In this document: piece after piece, positions 45,687 to 53,403 of the stretch
Numbering within the stretch: position 1 is the first letter of the stretch
Layout of the letters: each line of letters begins with the position of its first letter
Assembly (NCBI GenBank): GCA_024195265.1
Contig: JAJLRJ010000003.1
Span: 26,140,438 to 26,204,437 of the forward strand
Direction: 5' to 3'
Length of the DNA: 64,000 nucleotides
Source of the DNA: Dendrophyllia cribrosa
Lineage: Eukaryota; Cnidaria; Anthozoa; Scleractinia; Dendrophylliidae
Translations under genes and position numbers: made by a program
The notes under the pieces: model-generated
Databases searched by the model: none
Seen by the model: only the letters and a program-made list of their open reading frames with translations
Told to the model about the DNA's origin: nothing

Positions 45687-46778
45687 TCAATACTTAATTC
45701 GACCCCCTTTTTTCGCAATCACTTGATCAATACGGCCAGGCATAGATGCAATTAGCTTATTGATAGTAGTGATGGGTACGGCATAAAATGCATTTATAAC
45801 TCTAGCTTGAAATTCGTCAAATGATTGTCGAGTTACTTGTAACTCTTTGACCTGTTTCTCTATTATTGTAGAAACAATAGGAAACACATTTTCGATGCAA
45901 TTAAGGTCCGGGCTTTTTGGCGACAGAGGTAATGAAATGGAATTTGTTTTTGCCATCGCAGCTTTAGCCAAGGCTGAGTTCTGACATGGACAGTTGTCTT
46001 GCAGGAATAAATTGTTCTCTCCCTTCTGCGCCACACGAAACATACGCGGAAAATGCTCTTCAATGAACGAAGCAAAAAACTGACCAGTCATTTTCTCGTA
46101 TGGGTGACAAGCGATAACACCCTTATTGTAGGAGATGGCCACAATCAACTTCACATATTTGCCACCAGTCCCCTCTTTTCGTCCCTTTGCTAAACAACCG
46201 GTAGTGAGACCTTCACACGGTTTTCTCCAAATGCGTGCCTTTGGCGCTCGGGCCTGGTCTAATGGATTTCTCTTGTAGGTAAAAGAAGTGGCATCAAGAA
46301 AGAATCCGACTTGTGTTGTCCACACATCAGGGCTGTACTCTCTTTTCATTCTCCGAGCAAACTTCAATCTTTTAACCATATCAGCAGTGGTAAGGAGACC
46401 TTTTTTTCGTGACTGCAAATAATGGTACCCCTCAGAGTTCAGAAACCGTTGTACTGTTCTTACGGAGACCTGGCTTGATAAGATTCCTGCTTCTTCCATG
46501 AGCCGTTTGCAAGTGAAGCTCCCTTCCCTTTCTCGTAAACGCACTATCGACCTCAGTAATTGTCTTTTCTGTCTCGCACTCAACTTAGGACGTGGCCCCG
46601 TTTTAGCGCGTTCCTTACAGTCAATTTTCGCAACGAACCGTTCTTTCCTGATTCTCCACACACTTCCACGCGAAATTTGACAGATTTGTGCTACTGCACG
46701 TATAGACATACCCTTAACGTTGCATAAATAATATACACGAGCTCGCATCACGCTATTGATAACAGACTTGAAAGCCAT
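45687..46778 (-). CDS. Tc1/mariner-superfamily DD34E transposase
   Basis: The 363-residue enzyme would excise and insert its element at TA sites. The N-terminus carries a helix-turn-helix (GMSIRAVAQICQISRGSVWRI, 23-43), then a GPRPKLS hook near 61-67 and a second HTH with VSVRTVQRFL. The catalytic residues are Asp162 (FFLDATSF), Asp261 (FLQDNCPCQNS) and Glu296 (SPDLNCIEN). Thirty-four residues separate the last two, so this is a DD34E protein with the full triad. No stop or frameshift interrupts it. The TA duplication around the composite fits this enzyme. It is the only transposase in the insert and the obvious mobiliser. Confidence 0.9.
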   Translation of the reverse strand: MAFKSVINSVMRARVYYLCNVKGMSIRAVAQICQISRGSVWRIRKERFVAKIDCKERAKTGPRPKLSARQKRQLLRSIVRLREREGSFTCKRLMEEAGILSSQVSVRTVQRFLNSEGYHYLQSRKKGLLTTADMVKRLKFARRMKREYSPDVWTTQVGFFLDATSFTYKRNPLDQARAPKARIWRKPCEGLTTGCLAKGRKEGTGGKYVKLIVAISYNKGVIACHPYEKMTGQFFASFIEEHFPRMFRVAQKGENNLFLQDNCPCQNSALAKAAMAKTNSISLPLSPKSPDLNCIENVFPIVSTIIEKQVKELQVTRQSFDEFQARVINAFYAVPITTINKLIASMPGRIDQVIAKKGGRIKY

Positions 46779-47020
46779 CTGAAATTGTATTGTCGGTCGT
46801 CCTTACCCAGTGGAACTATACTTCTTATTCTATACTTTTTACTTGCCTCCCTTATATACAACCCAAAAACCACAAATAACCCTAAATTGTTACATCACAT
46901 CCCTGAAAATAGCAATGTTACGCAAATACTATTTACACACAACACTCTCCGTCATTCGTGCCCTTGATTTCATTTAATCATAATTGTTGTCAATCAACGC
47001 CTCAACGATTATCTCCCAAA
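46779..47020. other. Leader region of the transposase gene
   Basis: AT-rich DNA between the transposase start and the right terminal unit. No separate terminal repeat for the transposase was found here, which supports the 182-bp units being its ends. Confidence 0.45.
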
Positions 47021-47022
47021 TA

Positions 47023-47204
47023 CAATCCCCGTCATATTTAGTTGGGACATGTCACGCATAACACATATTTACCCCAACATTCGCCGTCCTTCCCCCCAAT
47101 GTTGAATTTTGCGGCTTTGTGGTCATTAAATGGCAAACCAACATTGAGGAGGGAGAGAGAAGGCACGGAGACGCGATGTGTCCCAACAAATGTGACGAGG
47201 ATTG
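47023..47204 (+). repeat. 182-bp terminal unit, right
   Basis: Identical to 42886-43067 and in the same orientation, with TA on both sides (47021-47022 and 47205-47206). Its right end abuts the resumed polB frame. Confidence 0.9.
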
Positions 47205-47206
47205 TA

Positions 47207-47770
47207 GATCGGAAATACGGACCGAACTGCCAGCTAATCTACACTGACACAGACAGCCTGCTCCTTGAAATCAAGACGGAGGACGTGTACAAAGACATGG
47301 AAGCCAACATCCACGAGTTTGACACGAGTGATTTACCTAAAGATCACCCTCTTCATAGCCAAACGAACAAGAAGGTCATCGGCAAGATGAAGGACGAGTG
47401 CGAGGGTGTGCCTATCTCAGAGGTAATCTGTCTTCGCTCGAAGATGTACAGCATCTTGAAAGACGACAGCAGGTGTATTAAGAAGGACAAAGACGGCAAA
47501 GAAATCAAAGCTAAGCTGGACATCAAGAAAGCAAAGGGCACCACCAAGGTTGTTACGAAGAAGGAGATTTCACACCAGAATTACAAGGATGCCCTCTTCA
47601 AAAAGGAGGCCTTCAAACACGGGATGGATATGCTCAGGAGCGTGGATCACCAGATCTACGGCATGCATCTAAACAAGACAACACTTTCCCCCTTTGACTC
47701 CAAACGCTGGATTAAGGAGGATGGCGTCCACACGCTGGCATATGGTCACAAAGATATCGGCGGCAACTGA
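47207..47770 (+). pseudogene. polB: DNA polymerase B, C-terminal 187 codons
   Basis: This holds polymerase motif C, YTDTDSL (near 47226-47250), with the metal-binding aspartates. It is followed by a Lys-rich thumb region and a typical Polinton C-terminus (LRSVDHQIYGMHLNKTTLSPFDSKRW in outline). It continues the frame that stops contributing at 42885, so the insertion separates the palm's motif C from motifs A and B. An upstream ATG lies in the inserted repeat and gives an accidental longer frame. The stop overlaps the end of the integrase gene on the other strand by 25 bp. Confidence 0.9.
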
Positions 47771-48735
47771 GTGCCCGGCGGCACAACCATCAACTCCTCA
47801 CGAACAAACCCTCTCTTGGGACCGTCGTAGAGATAATATACGACAGGCGCATCTGGCTTGGTGACAACCTTCTCAATGTTGTAGACCTTCAAAGACCAGA
47901 TCGGATCAGTCGCACGCCTCCCACCCCCTTCTAGTTCACCGGGATAATAAAGATATCTCACACTCACCCGGGGAGGGAGCTTCTTCTCATTCACCCCAAT
48001 AGGCCTAGCATATGGAGTCGCAGGCTTGGATGATATTGCTTTCTCTTTGATTGCTTGAGCGGGCTTCTTGCCAGTGAGTCTTGTTACTTCATTGTTCAAG
48101 GCCGAGACAACATCTGGCAGTCTTTTGACCCAAGCAGTCGACCGGCCAGAGGGCATATTCATTTCAACGGCATACTGATAACCAAACAACCTTTCAGCCA
48201 GGGTTCGGTTGAATCTCTCCACAATTGCTTGGTCTCTGTGGATATCAACCCGCCCGCGACGAATGGTCGTTTTGTTGTTTTCCATTGTCTTAGTCACAGC
48301 ACCCATAAACTCTTTCCCAGGGTCAACTTGCAAGAGTTGCGGCCATTTCAAAGGCCCACGTCTGTAAATCTTCTGAAATGCCCTTGAGACTTCTTCAGAC
48401 TCTTTCGAAGTCAGAGGCTCTGCTGCTTTGTAACGGCTAGCCACATCAACAAGGGTTAATGCGTATTTGTAAACCTTTCTCCCGTGTGGAAGTTTGTCGT
48501 GGGGCAGGAAGAGAAGATCTGCTTGATGCACTGCATTGGGTGATGAGACATCAAACTTGGGACGAGGGATATGGCGTGGCGCCGGGAGGTAAACTTGCCA
48601 AAGGGCTTGTTTGACCAGCCATTTCTTTGCGACATCATCAGAGACCTTTGCCGCTGCAGCTAGCTTTTTTACAGCGGCAAGCCCTTTCCAATACCCTTTC
48701 GGGCTGTAATAGATCTTAGAGAGTTTCGCCTCCAT
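47746..48735 (-). CDS. Retroviral-type integrase (rve)
   Basis: The 329-residue enzyme would join the element's ends to the host genome. Its catalytic triad is Asp73 (HQADLLF), Asp138 (LLQVDPGKEF) and Glu173 (DQAIVERFNRTL), in the order and spacing of rve integrases of Polintons and retroviruses. A helical N-terminal region precedes the core, and a basic SH3- or chromo-like C-terminus follows (VRYLYYPGELEGG...WSLKVYNIEKV). The ATG lies eight bases from a TATATA motif (48741-48747). It is convergent with polB, the usual Polinton arrangement. Confidence 0.93.
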   Translation of the reverse strand: MEAKLSKIYYSPKGYWKGLAAVKKLAAAAKVSDDVAKKWLVKQALWQVYLPAPRHIPRPKFDVSSPNAVHQADLLFLPHDKLPHGRKVYKYALTLVDVASRYKAAEPLTSKESEEVSRAFQKIYRRGPLKWPQLLQVDPGKEFMGAVTKTMENNKTTIRRGRVDIHRDQAIVERFNRTLAERLFGYQYAVEMNMPSGRSTAWVKRLPDVVSALNNEVTRLTGKKPAQAIKEKAISSKPATPYARPIGVNEKKLPPRVSVRYLYYPGELEGGGRRATDPIWSLKVYNIEKVVTKPDAPVVYYLYDGPKRGFVREELMVVPPGTQLPPISL

Positions 48736-48753
48736 AGGGGTATATATGTTTGT

Positions 48754-49191
48754 TTACAGAAAGCGATAAGCCGCATACCCACCCGCAAGCAGGGTGCCTC
48801 CAATGAACACAAGTTCACCATTTTGTTGTTGTGGGCTGGGCTTGTAGAAGTCCGAGAAGACAGGCTCTTTGTAATCTTTGATTTGTTTATCTGGTTGCGT
48901 TTGGTGCATCTGGTTAAACAAGACAAGTGCTTGGTCAGTGGTTTGGAAGTTTTTGCTAGCTTGGTGTTTAACCCGATCATTGGCTGCAATCCAGTCGAGG
49001 AGCTTGGTGCGGTCTTTCTGGTATTTTGCGTAAGCCGCTTGGTATTGTTCAAGGGCGTGGTCGTGACGGATTTTCTCATCCATTGCTGCCTTTCCGTTAT
49101 CACCAGACAGATATTTTGCGAGATAATTGCCGCCAGTGAAAGCTGCCGCATTGAGAACAGCGCCAAGAGCCATTATTGCAATCGAGGCCAT
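48754..49191 (-). CDS. Small two-membrane-segment Polinton protein
   Basis: The protein has 145 residues. An N-terminal hydrophobic stretch (IAIMALGAVLNAAAF) and a C-terminal one (ELVFIGGTLLAGGYAAYRFL) flank a charged helical middle with QYQAAYAKYQKD. No family was recognised. By position, between the integrase and other late-type genes and with a GTATACAT motif upstream, it is probably a virion or membrane protein of the element. Confidence 0.75.
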   Translation of the reverse strand: MASIAIMALGAVLNAAAFTGGNYLAKYLSGDNGKAAMDEKIRHDHALEQYQAAYAKYQKDRTKLLDWIAANDRVKHQASKNFQTTDQALVLFNQMHQTQPDKQIKDYKEPVFSDFYKPSPQQQNGELVFIGGTLLAGGYAAYRFL

Positions 49192-49215
49192 TGTGGGGGT
49201 GTGTATACATATGGT

Positions 49216-49437
49216 TTACAAGTTGTCTGGGAGGATTTTCTGGTCCTCGAGATATTTCTTCAATGCGATGGTGCCAGCCATGACGGCTGTGAACTTGACA
49301 TAATTCATTAAACTCGCACTGGGGTCGGCAGTGAAGCTCTCTTTTATTGTCTTTTTCCCAATCCAACCAATACCAGCGACAAGGCCAGTGATTGTTGCGG
49401 CGTCGAGGATAGACTTCACAAGTTTGTTGTCGGACAT
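49216..49437 (-). CDS. Small hydrophobic Polinton protein
   Basis: The protein has 73 residues with two hydrophobic segments (ITGLVAGIGWIG and FTAVMAGTIALKKYL) around a short loop. The frame begins MSDNKLVKSIL directly downstream of GTATACATAT. Its function is unknown; the gene order suggests a structural or membrane role. Confidence 0.7.
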   Translation of the reverse strand: MSDNKLVKSILDAATITGLVAGIGWIGKKTIKESFTADPSASLMNYVKFTAVMAGTIALKKYLEDQKILPDNL

Positions 49438-49477
49438 GGTTTGTGTCCAGTATACATATGATTTTTTTTATTTTTCT

Positions 49478-49834
49478 GACTCAGACTCGACCTCTGCCTC
49501 GACCTCGGGTTCGGACTCGTGGCTCCTCGACTCGGACTCGGGGCTCCTCGACTCGGACTCGGGGCTCCTCGACTCGGACTCGTGGCTCCTCGACTCGGGC
49601 TCGGGGCTCCTCGACTCGAACTCGGGGTTCCTCGAATCGGACTCGTACTCGGGGCTCCTCGACCTCGTCCTCTGACTCAGACTCAGACTCGGGCTCGTGT
49701 CTGGGCTCTGGTCTGTTATGCTTATTCAGGGCTAAACCGCAAACTGTATCAAAGGCGGCAGAAGTAAGTCAAAACCAAAGAAGAACCACACCTCCGATTG
49801 CAGCAGAATTCATCAAAGCTTGGAAAGGATTCAT
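49478..49834 (-). pseudogene. Membrane protein with EEPRVRV repeat tail, one stop
   Basis: From the ATG at 49834 the frame runs MNPFQALMNSAAIGGVVLLWF and meets TGA. The same frame then stays open for about 95 codons, with an acidic Glu-Ser run and seven to eight copies of a seven-residue unit of the type EEPRVRV. These are encoded by a 21-bp repeat (49505-49670). A TATATATATG motif sits just upstream. The alternating acidic and basic repeat on a membrane segment is odd. The in-frame stop may be a mutation or a readthrough site. The plus strand over the repeat is also open in several frames, because the 21-bp unit has few stops. Confidence 0.5.
49500..49675. repeat. 21-bp tandem repeat (CTCGGACTCGGGGCTCCTCGA type)
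   Basis: Seven to eight imperfect 21-bp units, kept in a multiple of three. Confidence 0.9.
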
Positions 49835-49856
49835 GGTCAGTATATATATGTTTTTT

Positions 49857-50324
49857 TTATTCCATATTTTTTATTCCTTGTCTTACAGGAATTCTAGATG
49901 GGGGTGTTGCTGGTTGTGTTGCAGCGGGGGTTGTCGCGGTTGTGTTTGCTGGTGGTGTGTTTGATTTTCTCCCAAGCCTTTGCATTATAGCTTCGCGCTG
50001 GTAATAAACACCAGCAGCAGAGACAATCAACCCACCAACCCCCAGAATATAAACGATTGAGTTGCTGTTGCTGTTGCTGTCACTTGTTGTGTCACTTGTT
50101 GCAGAATTGTTTTCACTTGTTGAGGGTGCAGGCTTTTGTGCTTCGGTCTTTTTCTTTGCTTCCCGGGCAAGGCGGTTGCGTTCTGCTAGCCTTTTACCAG
50201 AAGCAACGCGGCCGGGGTTCTTTTCTGTTGCAGGCTTTGTTTTCGGAGCCTCAGAGGTAACACGGTCAGGTGTTGGAGTTGGAGTTGGAGTTTCTTCAGG
50301 GATCGTCTCGAGTGGTGCGGCCAT
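49857..50324 (-). CDS. Single-pass membrane protein, low-complexity ends
   Basis: The protein has 155 residues. It begins with a Pro/Thr/Glu-rich head (PTPTPTPD), followed by a basic helix (GKRLAERNRLAREAKKK), a Ser/Asn/Thr stretch and one membrane segment at about 90-108 (IVYILGVGGLIVSAAGVYY). The tail is Thr/Pro/Ala-rich. The ATG follows GTATATATG. It is probably a virion-associated membrane protein. No family was recognised. Confidence 0.7.
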   Translation of the reverse strand: MAAPLETIPEETPTPTPTPDRVTSEAPKTKPATEKNPGRVASGKRLAERNRLAREAKKKTEAQKPAPSTSENNSATSDTTSDSNSNSNSIVYILGVGGLIVSAAGVYYQREAIMQRLGRKSNTPPANTTATTPAATQPATPPSRIPVRQGIKNME

Positions 50325-50393
50325 CCTGTATATATGTGAGTTTTATTTTTTACAAGAGGTGCCCGGTTGCTGCCAGGTTGCTGCCAGGTTTCT

Positions 50394-51002
50394 TCAAGGT
50401 TCCTGAGAGGTCGCCACAAGCCCCAACCCAACTTCATCAAGTCCCTCAAGTGGATAGCCTTCACTGTCTCTGGTTGGCTGGGGTTCTAATTCTATCAAAT
50501 CAGGCTTGTGATCAGGCTCTCGTTCAAACTTGATGTGTTTTGTTGTGATGAGAGCAGCATTGGCAAGCGCCAGCCATCGTCCGCATCGCACGGCAATAGC
50601 CCCAGCAAGATTTGACAGCTCCTGGTTGATGATGTAGTCGTTCTTGAGTTCTTTCTGCAATTCCGCCACATCCTCAACCGGGGCCACCATTCCAACGCCT
50701 TTGGATATGAGCATGATGGCTGAATCAACTAGGGATTCGGTTGTCTTGTTGCCAACGTAGGCCTCGTACCGTTTGCAGTACTTGTCAACGTCCTTGTCTG
50801 ACAACCGCTTGACATGATCGTGTGTGAGCTGCACGCCGATAGCTTCTTTTGCCTTGCCAGTTGAAACAAGGATTGCCAGCTTCTCACGTTTGACAGGAAT
50901 GTCATTGTCACCAACTATACCTGTTGGAGGTGCGGCACCAGGGTTGGCCTCCAGCATCTGCATTACTTCGAAAACGGCCTGGTCTTCAGCTGCTTCAGCC
51001 AT
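50394..51002 (-). CDS. Conserved-looking Polinton protein of 202 residues
   Basis: A soluble, mostly helical protein. The clearest blocks are KREKLAILVSTGKAKEAIG, LSDKDVDKYCKRYEAYVG and a hydrophobic patch ISKGVGMVAPV. The tail is acidic and Pro-rich. Even amino-acid composition and a GTATACATAT motif upstream argue that it is a real gene. The function is unknown; it lies between ATPase and membrane genes, so a morphogenesis role is only a guess. Confidence 0.75.
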   Translation of the reverse strand: MAEAAEDQAVFEVMQMLEANPGAAPPTGIVGDNDIPVKREKLAILVSTGKAKEAIGVQLTHDHVKRLSDKDVDKYCKRYEAYVGNKTTESLVDSAIMLISKGVGMVAPVEDVAELQKELKNDYIINQELSNLAGAIAVRCGRWLALANAALITTKHIKFEREPDHKPDLIELEPQPTRDSEGYPLEGLDEVGLGLVATSQEP

Positions 51003-51023
51003 CAGGGGTATACATATGTGTTT

Positions 51024-51263
51024 TTATTTTTCAATAATTCTCTTAATGTCGGGCAAAATGGTTTCAAGCTCTCGTATAATCCCCGCCATGGTGTCTGGCA
51101 TAGAATTCAACCGCAAGGGATATCTGTTGAGAAGCATGAGGCGCAGATCTTCCTCACCAGAGGCTTTGATAATTTTGTTTTGCGCATCAAGTGTGTGTTT
51201 GTGCAATTCATCCAAAAGCTGTGAAAGCACAGTGAGCTTGTGTAGACTGGTTGGCGCATTCAT
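51024..51263 (-). CDS. Small helical protein
   Basis: The protein has 79 residues, starting at the ATG (MNAPTSLHKL) that follows a GTATATATATG motif. The open frame extends further upstream but would cross that motif. It is helical with heptad-like Leu spacing (LSQLLDELHKH) and a charged C-terminus (ELETILPDIKRIIEK). It probably self-associates. The function is unknown. Confidence 0.65.
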   Translation of the reverse strand: MNAPTSLHKLTVLSQLLDELHKHTLDAQNKIIKASGEEDLRLMLLNRYPLRLNSMPDTMAGIIRELETILPDIKRIIEK

Positions 51264-51282
51264 GCCTTGTATATATATGTGT

Positions 51283-51882
51283 TTAAACCTTGTACTCAAT
51301 TCCATACGGGTGCCTCAGAGAGAAAACCAGGTGGGAGAACTTGCGGGATTTGAGCCTTGCGATAAACTCTTTGTACTCCTCGTGGGAGAGCTCGCCGGCA
51401 TAATCTTCGAATATGGCTTTGGTTGTCTTGCTGGAGGGTGTGTAAAAGAGCACGATCGCTGCAATGTTATCACGATATGGCTTGGCAATGCTGGTAATCT
51501 GCTGGGTCAAGACCCACACGGATATGCCGTCATGCCCTGCGCTGAACCCCAGATTAACCAGCTGGCCCGTGCGGCCTTTGACATCTTTGGAGGCGGCGCA
51601 GTCATCGAGAATGAATAAAGTATTGGTGGATGTGAAAAAGAAGCTCGCCAACTTCAACCAGTCTTCGATTTCATGCTGTTGGCATACGATGACGAAGATG
51701 TGTAGGTCGCGGTCCACGAAGCCATCGTATGTCTTGTTCTTAACAAATGTGGGGCAGAATAAAACGATGTAATCAAAATAACCCCTAAAGGGCCCTCGCA
51801 GTTGGGAGAGAAGATACTGTGTCTTGCCAGAGTTAGTGGGGCCCACGATTAGTGCATTGAATGGCAGCTTTCTTGGGTCCAT
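51283..51882 (-). CDS. FtsK/HerA-family packaging ATPase
   Basis: The 199-residue ATPase would pump DNA into capsids. Walker A is GPTNSGKT (residues 15-22) and Walker B is LFILDDCAA (near 90). A sensor-like TQQ follows (VWVLTQQITS), then a helical C-terminus with HEEYKEFIARL. The size and motif spacing fit the Polinton/adintovirus A32-like group. The ATG at 51882 is preceded by an in-frame TAG, so it cannot be longer. It has no TATATA motif of its own and overlaps the end of the next ORF, suggesting translation from a shared message. Confidence 0.9.
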   Translation of the reverse strand: MDPRKLPFNALIVGPTNSGKTQYLLSQLRGPFRGYFDYIVLFCPTFVKNKTYDGFVDRDLHIFVIVCQQHEIEDWLKLASFFFTSTNTLFILDDCAASKDVKGRTGQLVNLGFSAGHDGISVWVLTQQITSIAKPYRDNIAAIVLFYTPSSKTTKAIFEDYAGELSHEEYKEFIARLKSRKFSHLVFSLRHPYGIEYKV

Positions 51883-52039
51883 AACCAACGCCTATATTAG
51901 TTGGTTTGCAAACTGGTGGGGAGGGGGCCATTGCCAGAAGTCTTTGTATTTCATTGTGTGATAATGGTCTGGTGGAAGGCAGGGGAGCCGGCTTGGCATA
52001 GAAGTTGATCTTGTTGTTTGTGGTCATGGGGCTGGTCAT
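51833..52039 (-). CDS. Small ORF leading the ATPase message
   Basis: The protein has 68 residues (MTSPMTTNNKINF...), and its first ATG lies just after TATATATACCC (52051-52060). Its last 17 codons overlap the ATPase start in another frame. The content is Pro/Asn-rich with no family. It may be a virion peptide, or a leader that sets ATPase translation by leaky scanning. An upstream ATG would put the promoter motif inside the gene, so it was not used. Confidence 0.5.
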   Translation of the reverse strand: MTSPMTTNNKINFYAKPAPLPSTRPLSHNEIQRLLAMAPSPPVCKPTNIGVGYGPKKAAIQCTNRGPH

Positions 52040-52109
52040 GGGGCTGGTGGGTATATATATGCGTGCGTTGTTCATATGCGGGTGTTGTCCGTATGCGTGT
52101 TGCGTTTAC

Positions 52110-53360
52110 TTAGTACTGTACAGATTCCAGCTGCCTGTCCATGATGTTCATCTGTGAGTCTGAGAGGGTGAAGATGTGGCAGAGTGCGTTTCCCGACCCT
52201 GTACCGTTTCGTTCGATCTCGAGTTGCACGCCATCCTGTGTGTTGACGAGCCGTTGGCCGTTGCCGTGCAGGGATGTGTCCCCCATGGCCCGCAGGTCAA
52301 TCCAGAGACCAAACTTGTTGCCTGTGAGATATTTGGTCAAGTTCATGTTAGGCCTGCCGTCCGTGTGTGGGGTAAAATGCCGGGTTATCTCTCTCCACAT
52401 GTCTGTACCACTGATGCCCTCGTTGTAAAGCCTGTTTGGAACACCGTTGACTGTGACCTTCACTTTGGTGATGTCGGGATTGAAATAGTTCTCGGAGTCC
52501 CTGGCACCAGCCGTGTAGGGGTTGATGAACAGCAAGAGGATGCCCTTGAGAGACCGGCGATGTGGGTTAACCCGAAGATTCAGCCGAGTGTCACCACTTT
52601 TTGAGAAGGGATGCACCCGATCTCGCATTACCAGGTCATAAGCGAACTCCTTGCCACTGGTGTAAGTGTTGGTTGCCTCGTCGGCCAGCTTCTTACTTCT
52701 GATTGTCTCATATTCCAGCTGGATGTTTTCCAACTTGTACACGAGCTTGCTTGTGTCTGAGCCTCGGACAACTTGGTTTGCGGGGGCGAGGGTTAGTTCG
52801 AAGACCAGATCGTTATACAGTGCTTGAGGATATATGATTCCATGATCACTTATGATTTGATGGTCGAGGTTGATGCGGTACTTATTTTTATATATTGTCT
52901 CAAGCTTGTTCTCTGCATCCACGCCTGAGCTCTTCTTGTCGCCAGCACCAGAGCGGATCTTGCACAAATCCACACTCTGAATGCCCTCCATAAGCATATT
53001 TTCCCGCTCATCGGTTGATCGGAAGAGATCTTCGAAGATCTTGTAGATGTCGTATCCAACCGTGTCCTGGACAGTGGTGGCGGCAAACTTTACAACGAAT
53101 ATGTCCACCAGGGCCCGAGAAACATTTTGTACGAGAAAGTTGTTTGCATGGCCGCCGGAGAGATTGATGTTAAACACCAGGGCCAGCGAGCCGGACACAA
53201 TGACATCGTGCTCGCCCAGCTTGGGCACCGAGACGTACAGTGTCTCGCCGGGGTTGGCCTCAGAAGGGTTGAATGTGATGCGCTTGACGGTTCGCTCTGC
53301 TTTCATGGCACCCAGTGTCTTTTCACTGTGAGATGGAAGTAGATTCGGTTGCACAGCCAT
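52110..53360 (-). CDS. Probable double-jelly-roll major capsid protein
   Basis: The protein has 416 residues and is rich in strand-forming blocks. The first half carries PGETLYVSVPKLG, VSRALVDIFVVKF and YDIYKIFEDLF. The second half has LVYKLENIQLEYE, RRSLKGILLLF, ITKVKVTVNGVPN and GVQLEIERNGTGSG, and the end is FTLSDSQMNIM. The strand, 'NG' turn, strand layout and the closing block recall double-jelly-roll capsid proteins, and the length is right for that fold. The gene lies next to the packaging ATPase, as capsid genes do. The ATG is 5 bp from a TATATAT motif. The assignment is by pattern only. The 611-residue protein at 54800 is the other candidate for an abundant virion protein. Confidence 0.6.
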   Translation of the reverse strand: MAVQPNLLPSHSEKTLGAMKAERTVKRITFNPSEANPGETLYVSVPKLGEHDVIVSGSLALVFNINLSGGHANNFLVQNVSRALVDIFVVKFAATTVQDTVGYDIYKIFEDLFRSTDERENMLMEGIQSVDLCKIRSGAGDKKSSGVDAENKLETIYKNKYRINLDHQIISDHGIIYPQALYNDLVFELTLAPANQVVRGSDTSKLVYKLENIQLEYETIRSKKLADEATNTYTSGKEFAYDLVMRDRVHPFSKSGDTRLNLRVNPHRRSLKGILLLFINPYTAGARDSENYFNPDITKVKVTVNGVPNRLYNEGISGTDMWREITRHFTPHTDGRPNMNLTKYLTGNKFGLWIDLRAMGDTSLHGNGQRLVNTQDGVQLEIERNGTGSGNALCHIFTLSDSQMNIMDRQLESVQY

Positions 53361-53361
53361 G

Positions 53362-53372
53362 GGTATATATTT
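53362..53372 (-). promoter_or_regulatory. TATATATAC-type promoter motif, capsid gene
   Basis: ATATATACCC on the minus strand directly before the capsid ATG. It is the clearest of a series found upstream of most genes in this element. A plus-strand counterpart (TTTATATATC, 53390-53399) precedes the divergent gene at 53404. Confidence 0.6.
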
Positions 53373-53403
53373 GTGTTTTCAAAATTCATATTTATATATC
53401 ATC

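Larger units (their letters stand above)
42886..47204. mobile_element. Composite element: Rep plus Tc1/mariner transposase
   Basis: The 4,319-bp insert has TA on each side (42884-42885 and 47205-47206), the target duplication of Tc1/mariner elements. Its two ends are identical 182-bp units in direct orientation. Each unit has its own inverted ends starting CAATCC, so the outer ends of the whole insert are also inverted with respect to each other. The cargo is two convergent intact genes: a rolling-circle Rep (plus strand) and a DD34E transposase (minus strand). An alternative is two events: a MITE insertion, then integration of a circle carrying the same MITE by homologous recombination. Confidence 0.85.

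Noticed and set aside
42886..47204. Intein or group I intron splitting polB at an active-site motif
   Set aside because: The insert has TA duplication, inverted ends and stops in frame, and carries transposase and Rep, not a homing nuclease or splicing domain.
49443..49964. Plus-strand Arg/Ser/Thr-rich protein over the 21-bp repeat
   Set aside because: Neighbours and the promoter motif point to the minus strand. The repeat is open in several frames because it lacks stop-like words.
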